This document shows, in pieces, positions 1-8,199 of a stretch of DNA of 64,000 nucleotides (position 1 is the stretch's first letter; every line of letters begins with the position of its first letter). Location: positions 1 through 64,000 of the forward strand of contig NZ_SGIS01000019.1 in assembly GCF_004208535.1 (NCBI RefSeq), in the 5' to 3' direction. The DNA is from Sphingomonas populi. Its GTDB lineage: Bacteria; Pseudomonadota; Alphaproteobacteria; Sphingomonadales; Sphingomonadaceae. The position numbers and the translations under genes were made by a program. The notes below the pieces were generated by a model. The model saw nothing but the letters and a program-made list of their open reading frames with translations. It did no database searches and was not told the origin of the DNA.

Positions 1-108
1 TCCTATGACGACATCGTCGACCATTGCTGCGACGCCTGGAACAAGCTGGTCGACCAGCCCTGGAAGATCATGTCTATCGGCCTGCGTGATTGGGCTCGCG
101 AGTTCTGA
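1..108 (+). CDS. IS630-family transposase, C-terminal end (cut by window start)
   Basis: The first 35 codons form an open frame ending in TGA at 106-108. The translation (SYDDIVDHCC, then WKIMSIGLRDWA) is the typical extreme C-terminus of IS630-type DDE transposases. The catalytic part lies outside the window, so whether the IS is intact cannot be seen. The next gene's reading frame starts inside this tail, so the right end of the IS lies just beyond it. IS630 elements insert at TA dinucleotides, and a TA sits at 122-123, a plausible right boundary. Confidence 0.75.
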   Translation, partial: SYDDIVDHCCDAWNKLVDQPWKIMSIGLRDWAREF

Positions 109-554
109 TCAGTGAATCTTGGTATAAGGGCGACTTTAATCAGGTCGATCCGTTGGCGCAGGCCATACACGATCACATCATACCCGTGCTTGGCCAATTC
201 GCGATGGTCATTCCAATGCCGGCGACGAAGCCACGCGCTCGTCAGCCGGTCCACGCGCTAACCGGAAAACTGAGCAAGCTGACCGAAACCTTTTACGCAG
301 ATGGATTGTTGCTCAAAAATCCGCCGATGTCCGGCGCACCGGAGATCAAGAACTTGGGTTCGAAGGAGGAGAAAGTGGCGGCACTCGAAGAGCGCTTTTA
401 CCTGAACGAAGCCTTCATAACCAATAACGGGAAATGGGGTGCGCTCCTGATCGATGACAAGTATGATACAGGCGCGTCCCTGGAGGCGGCTTGCTCGATT
501 CTGCGCACATATGCGAAGATTGGAGAGATTTTTGTGGCGACTTGCTCATGGTAA
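90..554 (+). CDS. phosphoribosyltransferase, 5'-truncated by an IS element
   Basis: The 154-codon frame carries a PRTase-like core: a hydrophobic strand with IPMPATKPRARQPV near residues 41-54, as in ComF-like PRTases that often neighbour DprA/SLOG genes, and the PRPP loop LLIDDKYDTGASLEAA near residues 119-134. The family usually has an N-terminal section before the IPMP motif. Here it is cut to about 40 residues, and the only available start is a TTG at 90 inside the transposase tail. I infer that the IS removed the original 5' end and promoter. The stop overlaps the start of the SLOG gene (548-554), so the two were co-translated. Base composition is poorer in GC than the core genes. The truncated product is probably inactive or an IS-driven chimera. 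Confidence 0.6.
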   Translation: MGSRVLISESWYKGDFNQVDPLAQAIHDHIIPVLGQFAMVIPMPATKPRARQPVHALTGKLSKLTETFYADGLLLKNPPMSGAPEIKNLGSKEEKVAALEERFYLNEAFITNNGKWGALLIDDKYDTGASLEAACSILRTYAKIGEIFVATCSW

Positions 555-1111
555 CAGAGATGGAAACGGTCTTCATTTCAGGCTCGATCGCGATCAGTCG
601 GCTCGACGAACGCGTGAAGGATCGGATTTCGAAAGCAGTTGAGGCCGGCTTGAGCGTGGCTGTCGGTGATGCCGACGGTGCGGACACATCAATTCAACAG
701 CATCTGGCCAGCATCAACGCCGAGCACGTGACGGTTTATTGCAGTGGTGATCGACCGCGCAACAATGTTGGAGATTGGACGGTCGAGAATGTCTATCCCG
801 ACGCCGAGCCAGGAACGCGAGCCTATTTTACGGCCAAAGACCTCAAGATGGCGGCGGCTGCAAATTACGGCCTGATGATTTGGGACACCAAAAGCACGGG
901 CACGTTGAGCAACGTGTTTGAGCTTTTGAAAGACAAGAAAACATCGGTGGTATTCGTTAACAAGGCCAAGACGTTTGTGAACGTCAAGGACGGTCAAGCG
1001 CTCGAATCGCTGCTGGAGAATATGTCCGATGTTGCGAAAGCGAAGGCCGAAAAAAAAATAGGGTTGGCCTCGAAGATTGCCGCTCTGAAGCAGCCGCAGT
1101 TCTCGCTTTAA
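548..1111 (+). CDS. SLOG-family nucleotide-binding protein
   Basis: A 187-residue protein with a Rossmann-like SLOG fold: FISGSIAIS at residues 6-14 and the glycine-rich GDADGADTSIQ near residues 38-48, followed by FTAKDLKMA and YGLMIWDTKSTGTLSN, which resemble the ligand-facing segments of DprA/YspA-type SLOG proteins. SLOG domains bind or process nucleotides and nucleotide-derived signals, and several sit in predicted immunity or stress modules with PRTases. The ATG at 548 overlaps the PRTase stop, giving translational coupling; an ATG at 560 is an alternative start. The last 40 residues are Lys/Ala-rich and helical. Exact substrate unknown. Confidence 0.65.
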   Translation: MVTEMETVFISGSIAISRLDERVKDRISKAVEAGLSVAVGDADGADTSIQQHLASINAEHVTVYCSGDRPRNNVGDWTVENVYPDAEPGTRAYFTAKDLKMAAAANYGLMIWDTKSTGTLSNVFELLKDKKTSVVFVNKAKTFVNVKDGQALESLLENMSDVAKAKAEKKIGLASKIAALKQPQFSL

Positions 1112-1182
1112 TAGGCGTTGTTTCGCGCGTTCACTGCGAGATGCATGCGCTACATGTAACATTAGACTAAAACGGCCAAGTC

Positions 1183-1407
1183 ATGCTAATTTTTTTCGGT
1201 AAACCGGGCCGCAAGCGCCGTGATGCGTTGCGCGCGGTCGGTTTGCCGCCGATCCAGATTTTGTTGCCCGATATGCACCACGCCCGTTTTGCCGAGGAAT
1301 GCCGGCGACAGGCACTGATCGTCGCAGCAGCCGATGCTGCCGATCACAATCTTTGGGCTTTCCTAAACGACGTGCTGGCCGATGTGGGCGCGGCAGGCAA
1401 AGTGTGA
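1183..1407 (+). CDS. MazE-like antitoxin (DUF3018 type), orphan
   Basis: A 74-residue product. Residues 10-40 (RKRRDALRAVGLPPIQILLP, then EECRRQAL) match the DUF3018 MazE-like antitoxin pattern in which RxxGLRPIQIWVPD precedes ECRRQS. These antitoxins bind DNA and neutralise a MazF/PemK RNase encoded directly downstream. No toxin follows: the next gene is moaC on the other strand, 22 bp away. The first nine residues (MLIFFGKPG) look unlike the family, so the N-terminus may be a rearrangement product. Probably a solitary remnant of a toxin-antitoxin pair. Confidence 0.55.
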   Translation: MLIFFGKPGRKRRDALRAVGLPPIQILLPDMHHARFAEECRRQALIVAAADAADHNLWAFLNDVLADVGAAGKV

Positions 1408-1428
1408 CGTGAGACGATCCCGCCAGCG

Positions 1429-1905
1429 CTAACCCGTAGGGGCGATCGACTCGCCCGACTTGCCACCCCTCTTCTCCAGCAGCCGGACGCCGGTGATGAC
1501 CATCGCTTTGTCGATCGCCTTGGCCATGTCGTAGATCGTCAGCAGCGCGACGCTGGCGGCGGTGAGCGCTTCCATTTCGACGCCGGTCTTGCCCTCGGTC
1601 GCGGCGGTGGCGGTGACGGTGACGCCCTCGGCGTCGGGGGCGAGATCGATCGCGACCCGGGTGAGCGGCAGCGGGTGGCAGAGCGGGATGAGGTCGCTGG
1701 TGCGTTTGGCGGCCATGATGCCGGCGATGCGCGCGACGGCGAGGACATCGCCTTTCAGCGCGGTGCCGTGGCGGATCGCGTCGGCGGCGGCGGCGGACAT
1801 GGTGATGCGGCCGGTGGCGATCGCTTGCCGCGCGGTGACGGGCTTGCCGCCGACATCGACCATGTGCGCGGCGCCGGTTTCGTCGAGGTGAGTCAGATCT
1901 GGCAT
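1429..1905 (-). CDS. moaC: cyclic pyranopterin monophosphate synthase MoaC
   Basis: 158 residues, the normal length. MoaC acts with the radical-SAM enzyme MoaA to turn GTP into cyclic pyranopterin monophosphate, the first step of molybdenum cofactor synthesis. Visible signatures are [18 protein letters not shown] at the N-terminus, the IPLCHPLPL segment near residue 73, [11 protein letters not shown] near residue 108 and the catalytic-region YDMAKAIDK near residue 124. It is the last gene of the minus-strand trpG-trpD-trpC-moaC run, separated from trpC by a palindromic element. In sphingomonads moeA and lexA often follow moaC; here the IS/accessory patch does. Confidence 0.95.
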   Translation of the reverse strand: MPDLTHLDETGAAHMVDVGGKPVTARQAIATGRITMSAAAADAIRHGTALKGDVLAVARIAGIMAAKRTSDLIPLCHPLPLTRVAIDLAPDAEGVTVTATAATEGKTGVEMEALTAASVALLTIYDMAKAIDKAMVITGVRLLEKRGGKSGESIAPTG

Positions 1906-1909
1906 TCTA

Positions 1910-2079
1910 CTCCCCTCACCTGAAAGGGAGGGCGTTTCGGGTCGGTCATGCCCCCGGCATGACCTGAACAGCGCGGGGCGCTGTTCACCCGAAACTGGGG
2001 TGGGTTGGTTCGGGGTGATCGCAGCGGTCCCACGCGGGCCGACCCACCCCTCGGTCCGCTCCCTTTCAGGGAGGGGAAG
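1910..2079. repeat. palindromic repeat element between trpC and moaC
   Basis: A 170-bp segment whose ends are inverted copies: CTGAAAGGGAG at 1920-1930 and CTCCCTTTCAG at 2059-2069, flanked by CCCCT/AGGGG. Inside are further inverted arms, including aacagcgcggggcgctgtt near 1967-1985. It fills the trpC-moaC spacer and would fold strongly in the mRNA. It resembles the other C-rich palindromes at 3878 and 28102 in style but not in exact sequence. Confidence 0.6.
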
Positions 2080-2098
2080 GCGGGTGTGGCGGCGCCGC

Positions 2099-2884
2099 TC
2101 ATCCCACCATCGCGCGCGTTGCCGCCTCTACATCGTCCTGCCGCATCAGCGCTTCGCCGATCAGGAAGCAGGAGATGCCGTGCTCCGCCATCGCGTCGAG
2201 ATCGGCGCGGGTGGTGAGGCCGCTTTCGGCGACGAAGGTGCAGTCCTTGGGCGCCTTCGACACCAGTTCGTAGGTGCGCGCGAAATCGACGGTGAAATCG
2301 CGCAAGTTGCGGTTGTTGACGCCGATCAGCCGCGACTTGAGCTTCATCGCGCGCTCCATCTCCTTGGCGTCGTGAACCTCGACCAGCACATCCATGCCGC
2401 ATTCGATCGCGCTCGCCTCGATCTCGGCGAGGAGGCCATCGTCGAGCGCGGCCATGATGAGCAGGATGCAATCGGCCCCTAACCCGCGCGATTCGGGCGC
2501 CTGCCACGGATCGATCATGAAATCCTTGCGGAGCGCTGGCAGCGTGCAGGCGTCGCGCGCGGCGGTGAGATACGCGTCGGAGCCCTGGAACCATTGCTCG
2601 TCGGTCAGCACCGAGAGGCAGGCGGCGCCGCCGGCCTGATAGGCGATGGCGTGCGCGGGGGGATCGAAATCCGCGCGGATCAGGCCCTTCGACGGGCTGG
2701 CCTTCTTGATCTCGGCGATCAGCGCGTGGCCGGTCTTCGCCTTGGCATCGAGCGCGGCGCGGAAGCCGCGCGGCTTGGTGCGCAGCGCGATGCGTTCGTC
2801 GAGTTCGGCGAGCGAGGTGGTCGCCTTGCGCGCGGCGACATCGGCGCGTTTGGTTTCGAGGATACGGTCGAGCACATCGGTCAT
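2099..2884 (-). CDS. trpC: indole-3-glycerol phosphate synthase
   Basis: 261 residues, normal for monofunctional TrpC, a TIM barrel that closes the indole ring from CdRP in tryptophan synthesis. Visible motifs are [12 protein letters not shown] near residue 57 (catalytic Lys), LRKDFMID near 117, GVNNRNL near 186 and the phosphate-binding VAESGL near 216. I chose the ATG at 2884, which overlaps the trpD stop as ATGA; a frame start five codons upstream would lie inside trpD. Part of the trpG-trpD-trpC-moaC minus-strand operon. Confidence 0.95.
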   Translation of the reverse strand: MTDVLDRILETKRADVAARKATTSLAELDERIALRTKPRGFRAALDAKAKTGHALIAEIKKASPSKGLIRADFDPPAHAIAYQAGGAACLSVLTDEQWFQGSDAYLTAARDACTLPALRKDFMIDPWQAPESRGLGADCILLIMAALDDGLLAEIEASAIECGMDVLVEVHDAKEMERAMKLKSRLIGVNNRNLRDFTVDFARTYELVSKAPKDCTFVAESGLTTRADLDAMAEHGISCFLIGEALMRQDDVEAATRAMVG

Positions 2885-3876
2885 CGGTAAGCGATCCATC
2901 TGTCGAGCAGCGCGGCGGCGCGGCCATCGTCGAGCGCGGCGGCGGCGGTGTCCGCGCCTTCGCTCAGGGTGTCGGCGGTGCCGGCCACGATCAGCGCGGC
3001 GGCGGCGTTGAGGAGGACGGCGTCGCGGTAGGGTCCGCGTTCACCGTCGAGCAGCGCGCGCAGGGCGTGCGCGTTGTGCGCGGCGTCGCCGCCGCGGATC
3101 GCGCTGAGCGGGTGGCGCGGCAGGCCGGCATCCTCGGGCGTGATGCGCTCGGCGATATTGGGGATGCCGAGCGCGACGACGACGCTCGGGCCGGCGCAGG
3201 AGAGTTCGTCGAGCGAGTCCTCGCCGGCGACGACCAAAGCCGCCTCGGTGCCGAGCTCGGCGAGCGCGGCGGCGTAGGTGGCGGCGTAATCGGGGCGGGC
3301 GATGCCGATGAGCTGGCGCGTCACCCGCGCCGGGCTGGCGAGCGGCCCCATCAGGTTGAAGATCGTGCGACGGCCGATCGCGCGGCGGATCGGGGTGATC
3401 CGCTTCATCGCGGGGTGGTGGCTGGCGGCGAACAGGAAGGCGATGCCGATGTCGGCGAGGCTGCCTTCCGCATCGCGCGCGGCGCGGTCGAGATCGAGGC
3501 CGAGCATTTCGAGCGTGTCGGCGGCGCCGGCCTTGGACGAGGCGGCGCGGTTGCCGTGCTTGGCGACGGGCACGCCGCATGCTGCAACGACGATCGACAC
3601 GGCGGTCGAGACGTTGAGCGTGTGGTGGCCATCGCCGCCGGTGCCGCACACGTCGATCGCGCCGTGGGGGGCTTCGATCGCGATCATGCGTTCGCGCAGT
3701 GCGCGGGCGGCGGCGGCGATCTCGATGCTGGTCTCGCCGCGCTCGGCCAGGCCGGTGAGGAAGGCGGCGATCTCGGCATCAGGCGCGGTGCCGTCGAGGA
3801 TCGCGGCGAACGCCTCGCCCGCCGTTTCGCGCGACAGCGGCGAGGCGGTGTCGGGCAGCAGCGCGATGACCGTCAA
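2881..3876 (-). CDS. trpD: anthranilate phosphoribosyltransferase
   Basis: 331 residues. TrpD joins anthranilate to PRPP, the second committed step of tryptophan synthesis. The PRPP/Mg motif DVCGTGGDG is near residue 76, with [19 protein letters not shown] and [10 protein letters not shown] following, all typical. The only good start is TTG at 3876, which overlaps the trpG stop (TTGA). The region just upstream is a palindromic repeat rather than a clear ribosome-binding site, so translation probably depends on coupling to trpG. The 3' end overlaps trpC by four bases. Confidence 0.93.
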   Translation of the reverse strand: MTVIALLPDTASPLSRETAGEAFAAILDGTAPDAEIAAFLTGLAERGETSIEIAAAARALRERMIAIEAPHGAIDVCGTGGDGHHTLNVSTAVSIVVAACGVPVAKHGNRAASSKAGAADTLEMLGLDLDRAARDAEGSLADIGIAFLFAASHHPAMKRITPIRRAIGRRTIFNLMGPLASPARVTRQLIGIARPDYAATYAAALAELGTEAALVVAGEDSLDELSCAGPSVVVALGIPNIAERITPEDAGLPRHPLSAIRGGDAAHNAHALRALLDGERGPYRDAVLLNAAAALIVAGTADTLSEGADTAAAALDDGRAAALLDRWIAYR

Positions 3877-4544
3877 ATCCCCCTCCCGCTGGCGGGAGGG
3901 GCTAGGGGAGGGGGTGTCCGCACGAGCGGCGGTTGTGGGGAGGACAGGCCCTCCCCCAAGCGGGAGGGGAGTTTGGTTGTGATCCCCGCCAGCCGCACGA
4001 AATTGGCGAGCAGCGCGTGGCCGTGTTCGGTGGCGATGCTCTCGGGGTGGAACTGGACGCCGTGGATGGGGAGCGTCGCGTGGCGCACGCCCATCACCGA
4101 GCCATCGTCGGCGCGCGCGTTGACGATCAAGTCAGGCGGCAGATCCTCGACGATCAGCGAGTGGTAGCGGGTGGCGGTGAAGGGCGAGGGCAGGCCCTCG
4201 AACAGCCCGGTGCCGTCGTGGGTGACGGGCGAGGTCTTGCCGTGCATCAGCCCGCCGCGCACGACGCTGCCGCCGAAATGCTGGCCGATCGCCTGATGGC
4301 CAAGGCACACGCCCATCAGCGGCTTGCCCGCTTCCGCGCAGGCGGCGACGAGATCGAGGCTGATGCCGGCCTCGGTCGGCGTCTTGGGGCCGGGCGAGAT
4401 GAGGAAGCCTTGCGCGTTGCTCGCGACCGCGTCTTGCGCGGAAAGGGCGTCGTTGCGGACCACCTTCACCTCCGCGCCAAGCTCCATCAGATAATGGACG
4501 AGGTTCCAGGTGAAGCTGTCATAATTGTCGATGACGAGGATCAT
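3873..4544 (-). CDS. trpG: anthranilate synthase glutamine amidotransferase component
   Basis: The class-I amidotransferase that supplies ammonia to TrpE. Signatures are [16 protein letters not shown] at the start, the nucleophile loop [11 protein letters not shown] near residue 79, and HPES for the catalytic His/Glu near residue 170. The normal C-terminus ([10 protein letters not shown]) is reached near residue 190, but the frame continues about 33 codons through a palindromic repeat (residues rich in Pro, Ser, Gly, Arg) to a stop overlapping trpD. The tail is therefore repeat-encoded and probably unstructured. Start choice: ATG 4544 gives [10 protein letters not shown]; ATGs at 4556 and 4562 are also in frame. 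Confidence 0.92.
   Translation of the reverse strand: MILVIDNYDSFTWNLVHYLMELGAEVKVVRNDALSAQDAVASNAQGFLISPGPKTPTEAGISLDLVAACAEAGKPLMGVCLGHQAIGQHFGGSVVRGGLMHGKTSPVTHDGTGLFEGLPSPFTATRYHSLIVEDLPPDLIVNARADDGSVMGVRHATLPIHGVQFHPESIATEHGHALLANFVRLAGITTKLPSRLGEGLSSPQPPLVRTPPPLAPPASGRGI
3878..3971. repeat. C-rich palindromic repeat (family A), copy 1
   Basis: Ends are inverted copies of CCCCTCCCGC / GCGGGAGGGG. The left half reads tcccgctggcgggagg followed by ggctaggggaggg, the right half aggccctccccc then agcgggagggg. A close copy lies at 28102-28202 between rpoC and rpoB. This copy sits inside the trpG-trpD junction and encodes the TrpG tail. Confidence 0.75.
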
Positions 4545-4679
4545 GATCTTCGCCATAGCCATTGTGGCCGACAGCGCAACCGCGCCCCGATTCCGCCGCC
4601 TTTTCGGCCGGCTCGCGCTGCAATAAGGAGCCATTCGGGTGACCCGGGCGTTCGGCTTGCCCCAAGGAGATTCAAGACG

Positions 4680-5219
4680 ATGGTTCGCGCCCTGTTTTTC
4701 GCCGCCGCGCTCAGCCTGCCGATGACGGCGATCGCCCAGACTCAGCAAACCACGCCTCCGCAGGCCACCCCAACGCCGGCCGCGACATCGGGCGACACGA
4801 TCACCGCGGCGGACGTGGCGGGCAAGGATTTCGCCGAGCAGGACCATGCCGGCGTCGCCGAACAGGCCGAGTCGGGCCAGCCGGTCAGGCGCATCCGCAA
4901 CATCGCGATCACCGGCACGGCGCCATGCCCGAAGGCGAGCTCGCCCGACGAAGTCGTGGTCTGCTCGCGCATCGACGAGCCGTATCGCATCCCCAAGCCG
5001 CTACGCGACAAGAAGCCGATCCCCGCGCAGAACCAGAGCTGGGTCAACCGGACCGCGTCGATGGATCAGGTCGGCCGGGAGGCTGGCGGATTGCCCGATA
5101 CGTGCTCGCCGGTCGGGTCGGGCGGGCAGACCGGCTGCAGCGCGCAGTGGCTGCGCCAATGGACCGCCGAGCGCCAGGCGAAGCGCAACGGCCAGTCGGT
5201 CGACCCGACCGCACCCTGA
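4680..5219 (+). CDS. secreted protein of unknown function
   Basis: 179 residues. The ATG at 4680 follows a strong ribosome-binding site (aaggag, 11 bases upstream). Residues 1-20 ([20 protein letters not shown]) form a classic signal peptide with an AXA-like cleavage site, so the product is periplasmic or exported. Next comes a Pro/Thr/Gln-rich stretch to residue 40, then an acidic/neutral domain with cysteines near residues 82, 91, 141 and 149, which could pair once outside the cytoplasm. It is divergent from trpG. I recognise no catalytic motif; similar small secreted proteins are common in sphingomonads. Confidence 0.8.
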   Translation: MVRALFFAAALSLPMTAIAQTQQTTPPQATPTPAATSGDTITAADVAGKDFAEQDHAGVAEQAESGQPVRRIRNIAITGTAPCPKASSPDEVVVCSRIDEPYRIPKPLRDKKPIPAQNQSWVNRTASMDQVGREAGGLPDTCSPVGSGGQTGCSAQWLRQWTAERQAKRNGQSVDPTAP

Positions 5220-5306
5220 GCCGGCCAAACACAGCTATTGAGATGCTTTACGTTTGCCTGACAGCCGTCATTGGCTACGGATAGAGCACGCTGCTTCGGA
5301 TCGGGG

Positions 5307-6545
5307 GTGAGATTGCCTAATACATACGAGAGGCTCCTCATCTCAAGGTTTCTGATTCCCGGCGCTGGCGGGCGTTTGGCACTTCTGATTGCTGCCATAG
5401 GGTTCGCCGGTGTCACTATCGGCGTCGCTTCACTGGTATTGGTCGTCAGCTTCATGAACGGCGCGGAGGCGCGGCTTGCTGGTCAGATCGCCTCCGCAGA
5501 CGGCCATATTTTTGTCAGTGGCTCCCGGCTCGGGATTAAGCATCCCGCACAGTTAGAGCGAGCGCTTGCCAAGATCGACGGCGTGGAGGCGGCAACGGCA
5601 TCCCTCAATGGCGTTGGCCTGATTGGGGTCAATGGAAGGGTCTTCTCCGCTAATCTGCAAGGTTTCACGCCGTCCAGTATGGCAAAAAGCCCCATCTTCC
5701 GGGGTAAAGCAGCGATGCTTATCGGCACAGCGCCTGATCGACCCGGGACTCTTGCCCTTGGCAGCGATTTGGCGACACGCCTCGGTGTTGTCGTTGGCGA
5801 GCATGCCGCTATTTCTACAATACGAAATGACAATGGAGAGATTGGGCTGGTCAACTATGATTTTATCGTTTCCAGCATAGTTCGTACAGACGATTTGTCT
5901 TTCGACGGCCAGCGGGCAATCATGCCGGTTGATGACCTTCGCCGTATTCTTAACAGTGCAACTTCAGCCACCAAGGTTAGCGTAAGGCTCAAAAAACCAG
6001 CCGAGCAGAATGCGGTACTCGGCCATATACGGCATCAGCTTGCGGCGGGTTATACCTTTGCGACGTGGCAGAGCATGAACACCGCATTGTTTTCCGCTTT
6101 AGCGCAAGAAAAGCTGGCGATGACCGTGATAATATCGATGGTTACGCTCATCGCTCTTTCAAATATCCTATCCTCAATGGTCATGCTTGTCCGTTACAAA
6201 TCGCGTGAAATCGCAATATTGAGAACGATGGGGATGTCCAAAAAATCGGTGATAAAGGTTTTTGTTGGCGTTGGAGCCATTATCGGACTTGCCGGAGAGG
6301 TCGCTGGGTTGGGCGTAGGATTGGGCCTGAAAGCGGCCAAAGACCCGATCGCCCAAGCGGTTCGCACGCAACTGTCGCATCCACCAATGGAATTAGACGT
6401 GCTGCTTTCCTTACCGCTCGCCATCACTGGCACCGAGATTGCGTGGATTGTTGCGCTGGTTTCTGGCGGGGTTTTTCTCAGCACCCTTTACCCGGCAATT
6501 CGAGCATCGGCCATCGATCCGGCTACTGTGTTGAGGTACACCTGA
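5307..6545 (+). CDS. LolC/LolE-type ABC transporter permease, orphan
   Basis: About 412 residues with the four-helix architecture of LolC/LolE lipoprotein-release permeases: first membrane helix near residues 22-47 ending in SFMNG, a large periplasmic domain to about 260, then three helices (about 265-290, 318-345, 368-395). The FtsX-type cytoplasmic segment YKSREIAILRTMGMSKKSV lies between helices 2 and 3. Lol permeases work with the ATPase LolD; no lolD is nearby. Third codon positions are visibly richer in A/T than in flanking trp genes, suggesting acquisition. The start is uncertain: GTG 5307 was chosen; TTG 5271 and TTG 5313 are in frame. Lipoprotein sorting or export of another lipid-linked substrate is inferred from the family only. 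Confidence 0.8.
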   Translation: MRLPNTYERLLISRFLIPGAGGRLALLIAAIGFAGVTIGVASLVLVVSFMNGAEARLAGQIASADGHIFVSGSRLGIKHPAQLERALAKIDGVEAATASLNGVGLIGVNGRVFSANLQGFTPSSMAKSPIFRGKAAMLIGTAPDRPGTLALGSDLATRLGVVVGEHAAISTIRNDNGEIGLVNYDFIVSSIVRTDDLSFDGQRAIMPVDDLRRILNSATSATKVSVRLKKPAEQNAVLGHIRHQLAAGYTFATWQSMNTALFSALAQEKLAMTVIISMVTLIALSNILSSMVMLVRYKSREIAILRTMGMSKKSVIKVFVGVGAIIGLAGEVAGLGVGLGLKAAKDPIAQAVRTQLSHPPMELDVLLSLPLAITGTEIAWIVALVSGGVFLSTLYPAIRASAIDPATVLRYT

Positions 6546-6689
6546 CCGCGCGTGGTTGAATGGCGCCATTCTACAGGCGGCGGCTCAAAAACCCCCGGCC
6601 CGTTTAAGCCAACGACGTCACATAGCGCTGCGCGGCTCGCCTGATGGCGTGCCGATCCGGCGCGCTGCATTCCCGTTAGGACGCCTCGG

Positions 6690-8144
6690 CTATTGCCCGA
6701 ACCCCGGCGCTCCCGCCCGTGCCACCGCTTCGCGTGCCGCCGCGAGCAGCGCGCCCGCCTTGGCTTCGCATTCGCGCTGTTCGTAGTCGGGGTTCGAATC
6801 GGCGACGATGCCGGCGCCGGACTGGACGTGCATGACGCCGTCCTTCACGACAGCGGTGCGTAGCACGATGCACGAATCCATCGATCCGTCGGGCGAGAAA
6901 TAGCCGACGCCGCCGGCATATGGCCCGCGTACCACGCCTTCCAATTCGGCGATGATCTCGCAGGCGCGGACCTTGGGCGCGCCGCTGACGGTGCCGGCGG
7001 GGAAGCCGGCGAACAGCGCGTCGAGCGCGTCGCTGTCTTCCGCGAGCGTGCCGACCACGTTCGAGACGATGTGCATGACGTGGCTGTAGAATTCGGTGGT
7101 GTAGCTCGCCGTCACCTGCACGCTGCCCGCTGTCGCGACACGGCCGACGTCGTTGCGGCCGAGATCAAGCAGCATCAGATGTTCGGCGCGCTCCTTGGGA
7201 TCGGCGAGCAGGCTGGTGCGGTTGGCTTCGTCTTCCGCCGCCGTCTTTCCGCGCGGGCGGGTGCCCGCGATCGGGCGGATCGTCACTTCGCCGTCGCGCA
7301 CGCGCACGAGGATTTCGGGCGAGGAGCCGCTGAGCGAGAAGCCCGGCAGATCGAGATGATAGAGGAAGGGCGAGGGGTTGACCCGGCGGAGCGAGCGATA
7401 CAGCTCGAACGGCGGCAGCGGGAAGGGCGCGGTGAAGCGCTGTGCGAGCACGACCTGAAAGATGTCGCCGGCGACGATATAGTCGCGCGCCTTCTCCACC
7501 ATCTCGGCGTAGCGGCCGGCGGGCAAAGTCGGGGTGAGCGCGATCTCGGGCAGATCGGTGGCGCGGACCGGCGCGGGCAGCGGCGTCGCGGCGAGTCGCG
7601 CGGCGACCGCGTCGATCCGCTCGGCGGCCTCCACGACGATCGCGTGCGGATCGCGCGCCGCGTCGGGCCAGACCGGGGCCACGAAGAACAAGGCGTCGGC
7701 GAGCCGGTCGAAGATCAAGATCACGGTCGGGCGCACGAAGATCATGTCGGGCAGGCCGAGCGGATCGACATCCGGGCGCGGCAGCGTCTCGACCAGCCCG
7801 ATCGTCTCATAGCCGAAATAGCCGACCAGACAGGCGAGCGCGCGCGGCAGCTCGGCGGGCACGTCCATCCGGCATGAGGCGACGAGATCGCGCAAGGCGG
7901 CGAGCGTCGGCTTGGGCGCGGGTGCGAAGGCGTCGCGGTCGGTCAGCCAGCGCGGGTTGATCTCCGCCGACTGGCCGTTCGCGCGGAACACGAGATCGGG
8001 CGCGAGGCCGATCAGGCTGTGCCGCCCGCGCGTCTCGCCGCCCTCGACCGATTCGAGCAGGAAGTCGCCACGGCCCGGCTCGATCAGCCGTAGTGCGGCG
8101 GCGACCGGGGTCTCGGTGTCGGCGATCTGCCGCTGCCACAGCAA
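6690..8144 (-). CDS. trpE: anthranilate synthase component I
   Basis: 484 residues from the TTG at 8144. TrpE converts chorismate to anthranilate using ammonia from TrpG. The N-terminal feedback-site motif FLLESVEGG is near residue 28. The catalytic C-terminal half shows RPIAGTRPRG, LLDLGRNDVGRV, GAPKVRACEII and GPYAGGVGYFSPDG. No ATG or GTG precedes TTG 8144 in this frame back to the preceding stop, although the open frame continues upstream to just inside the ppiD 3' end, and homologues usually start about ten residues earlier. Translation is likely coupled to ppiD, 55 bases upstream. Confidence 0.93.
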   Translation of the reverse strand: MLWQRQIADTETPVAAALRLIEPGRGDFLLESVEGGETRGRHSLIGLAPDLVFRANGQSAEINPRWLTDRDAFAPAPKPTLAALRDLVASCRMDVPAELPRALACLVGYFGYETIGLVETLPRPDVDPLGLPDMIFVRPTVILIFDRLADALFFVAPVWPDAARDPHAIVVEAAERIDAVAARLAATPLPAPVRATDLPEIALTPTLPAGRYAEMVEKARDYIVAGDIFQVVLAQRFTAPFPLPPFELYRSLRRVNPSPFLYHLDLPGFSLSGSSPEILVRVRDGEVTIRPIAGTRPRGKTAAEDEANRTSLLADPKERAEHLMLLDLGRNDVGRVATAGSVQVTASYTTEFYSHVMHIVSNVVGTLAEDSDALDALFAGFPAGTVSGAPKVRACEIIAELEGVVRGPYAGGVGYFSPDGSMDSCIVLRTAVVKDGVMHVQSGAGIVADSNPDYEQRECEAKAGALLAAAREAVARAGAPGFGQ

Positions 8145-8199
8145 GGCCGGGCGGCCGGCGGCGAGCGCCGCGACCGCTGCCGCCGTTACGCCATCACGT

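Noticed and set aside
4545..4847. Long N-terminal extension of TrpG
   Set aside because: TrpG homologues start at [10 protein letters not shown]; the extension overlaps the divergent secreted protein gene and its promoter.
6546..6689. Possible trp leader or attenuator around the trpE end
   Set aside because: The segment lies downstream of trpE and shows no Trp-codon leader peptide or paired stems.
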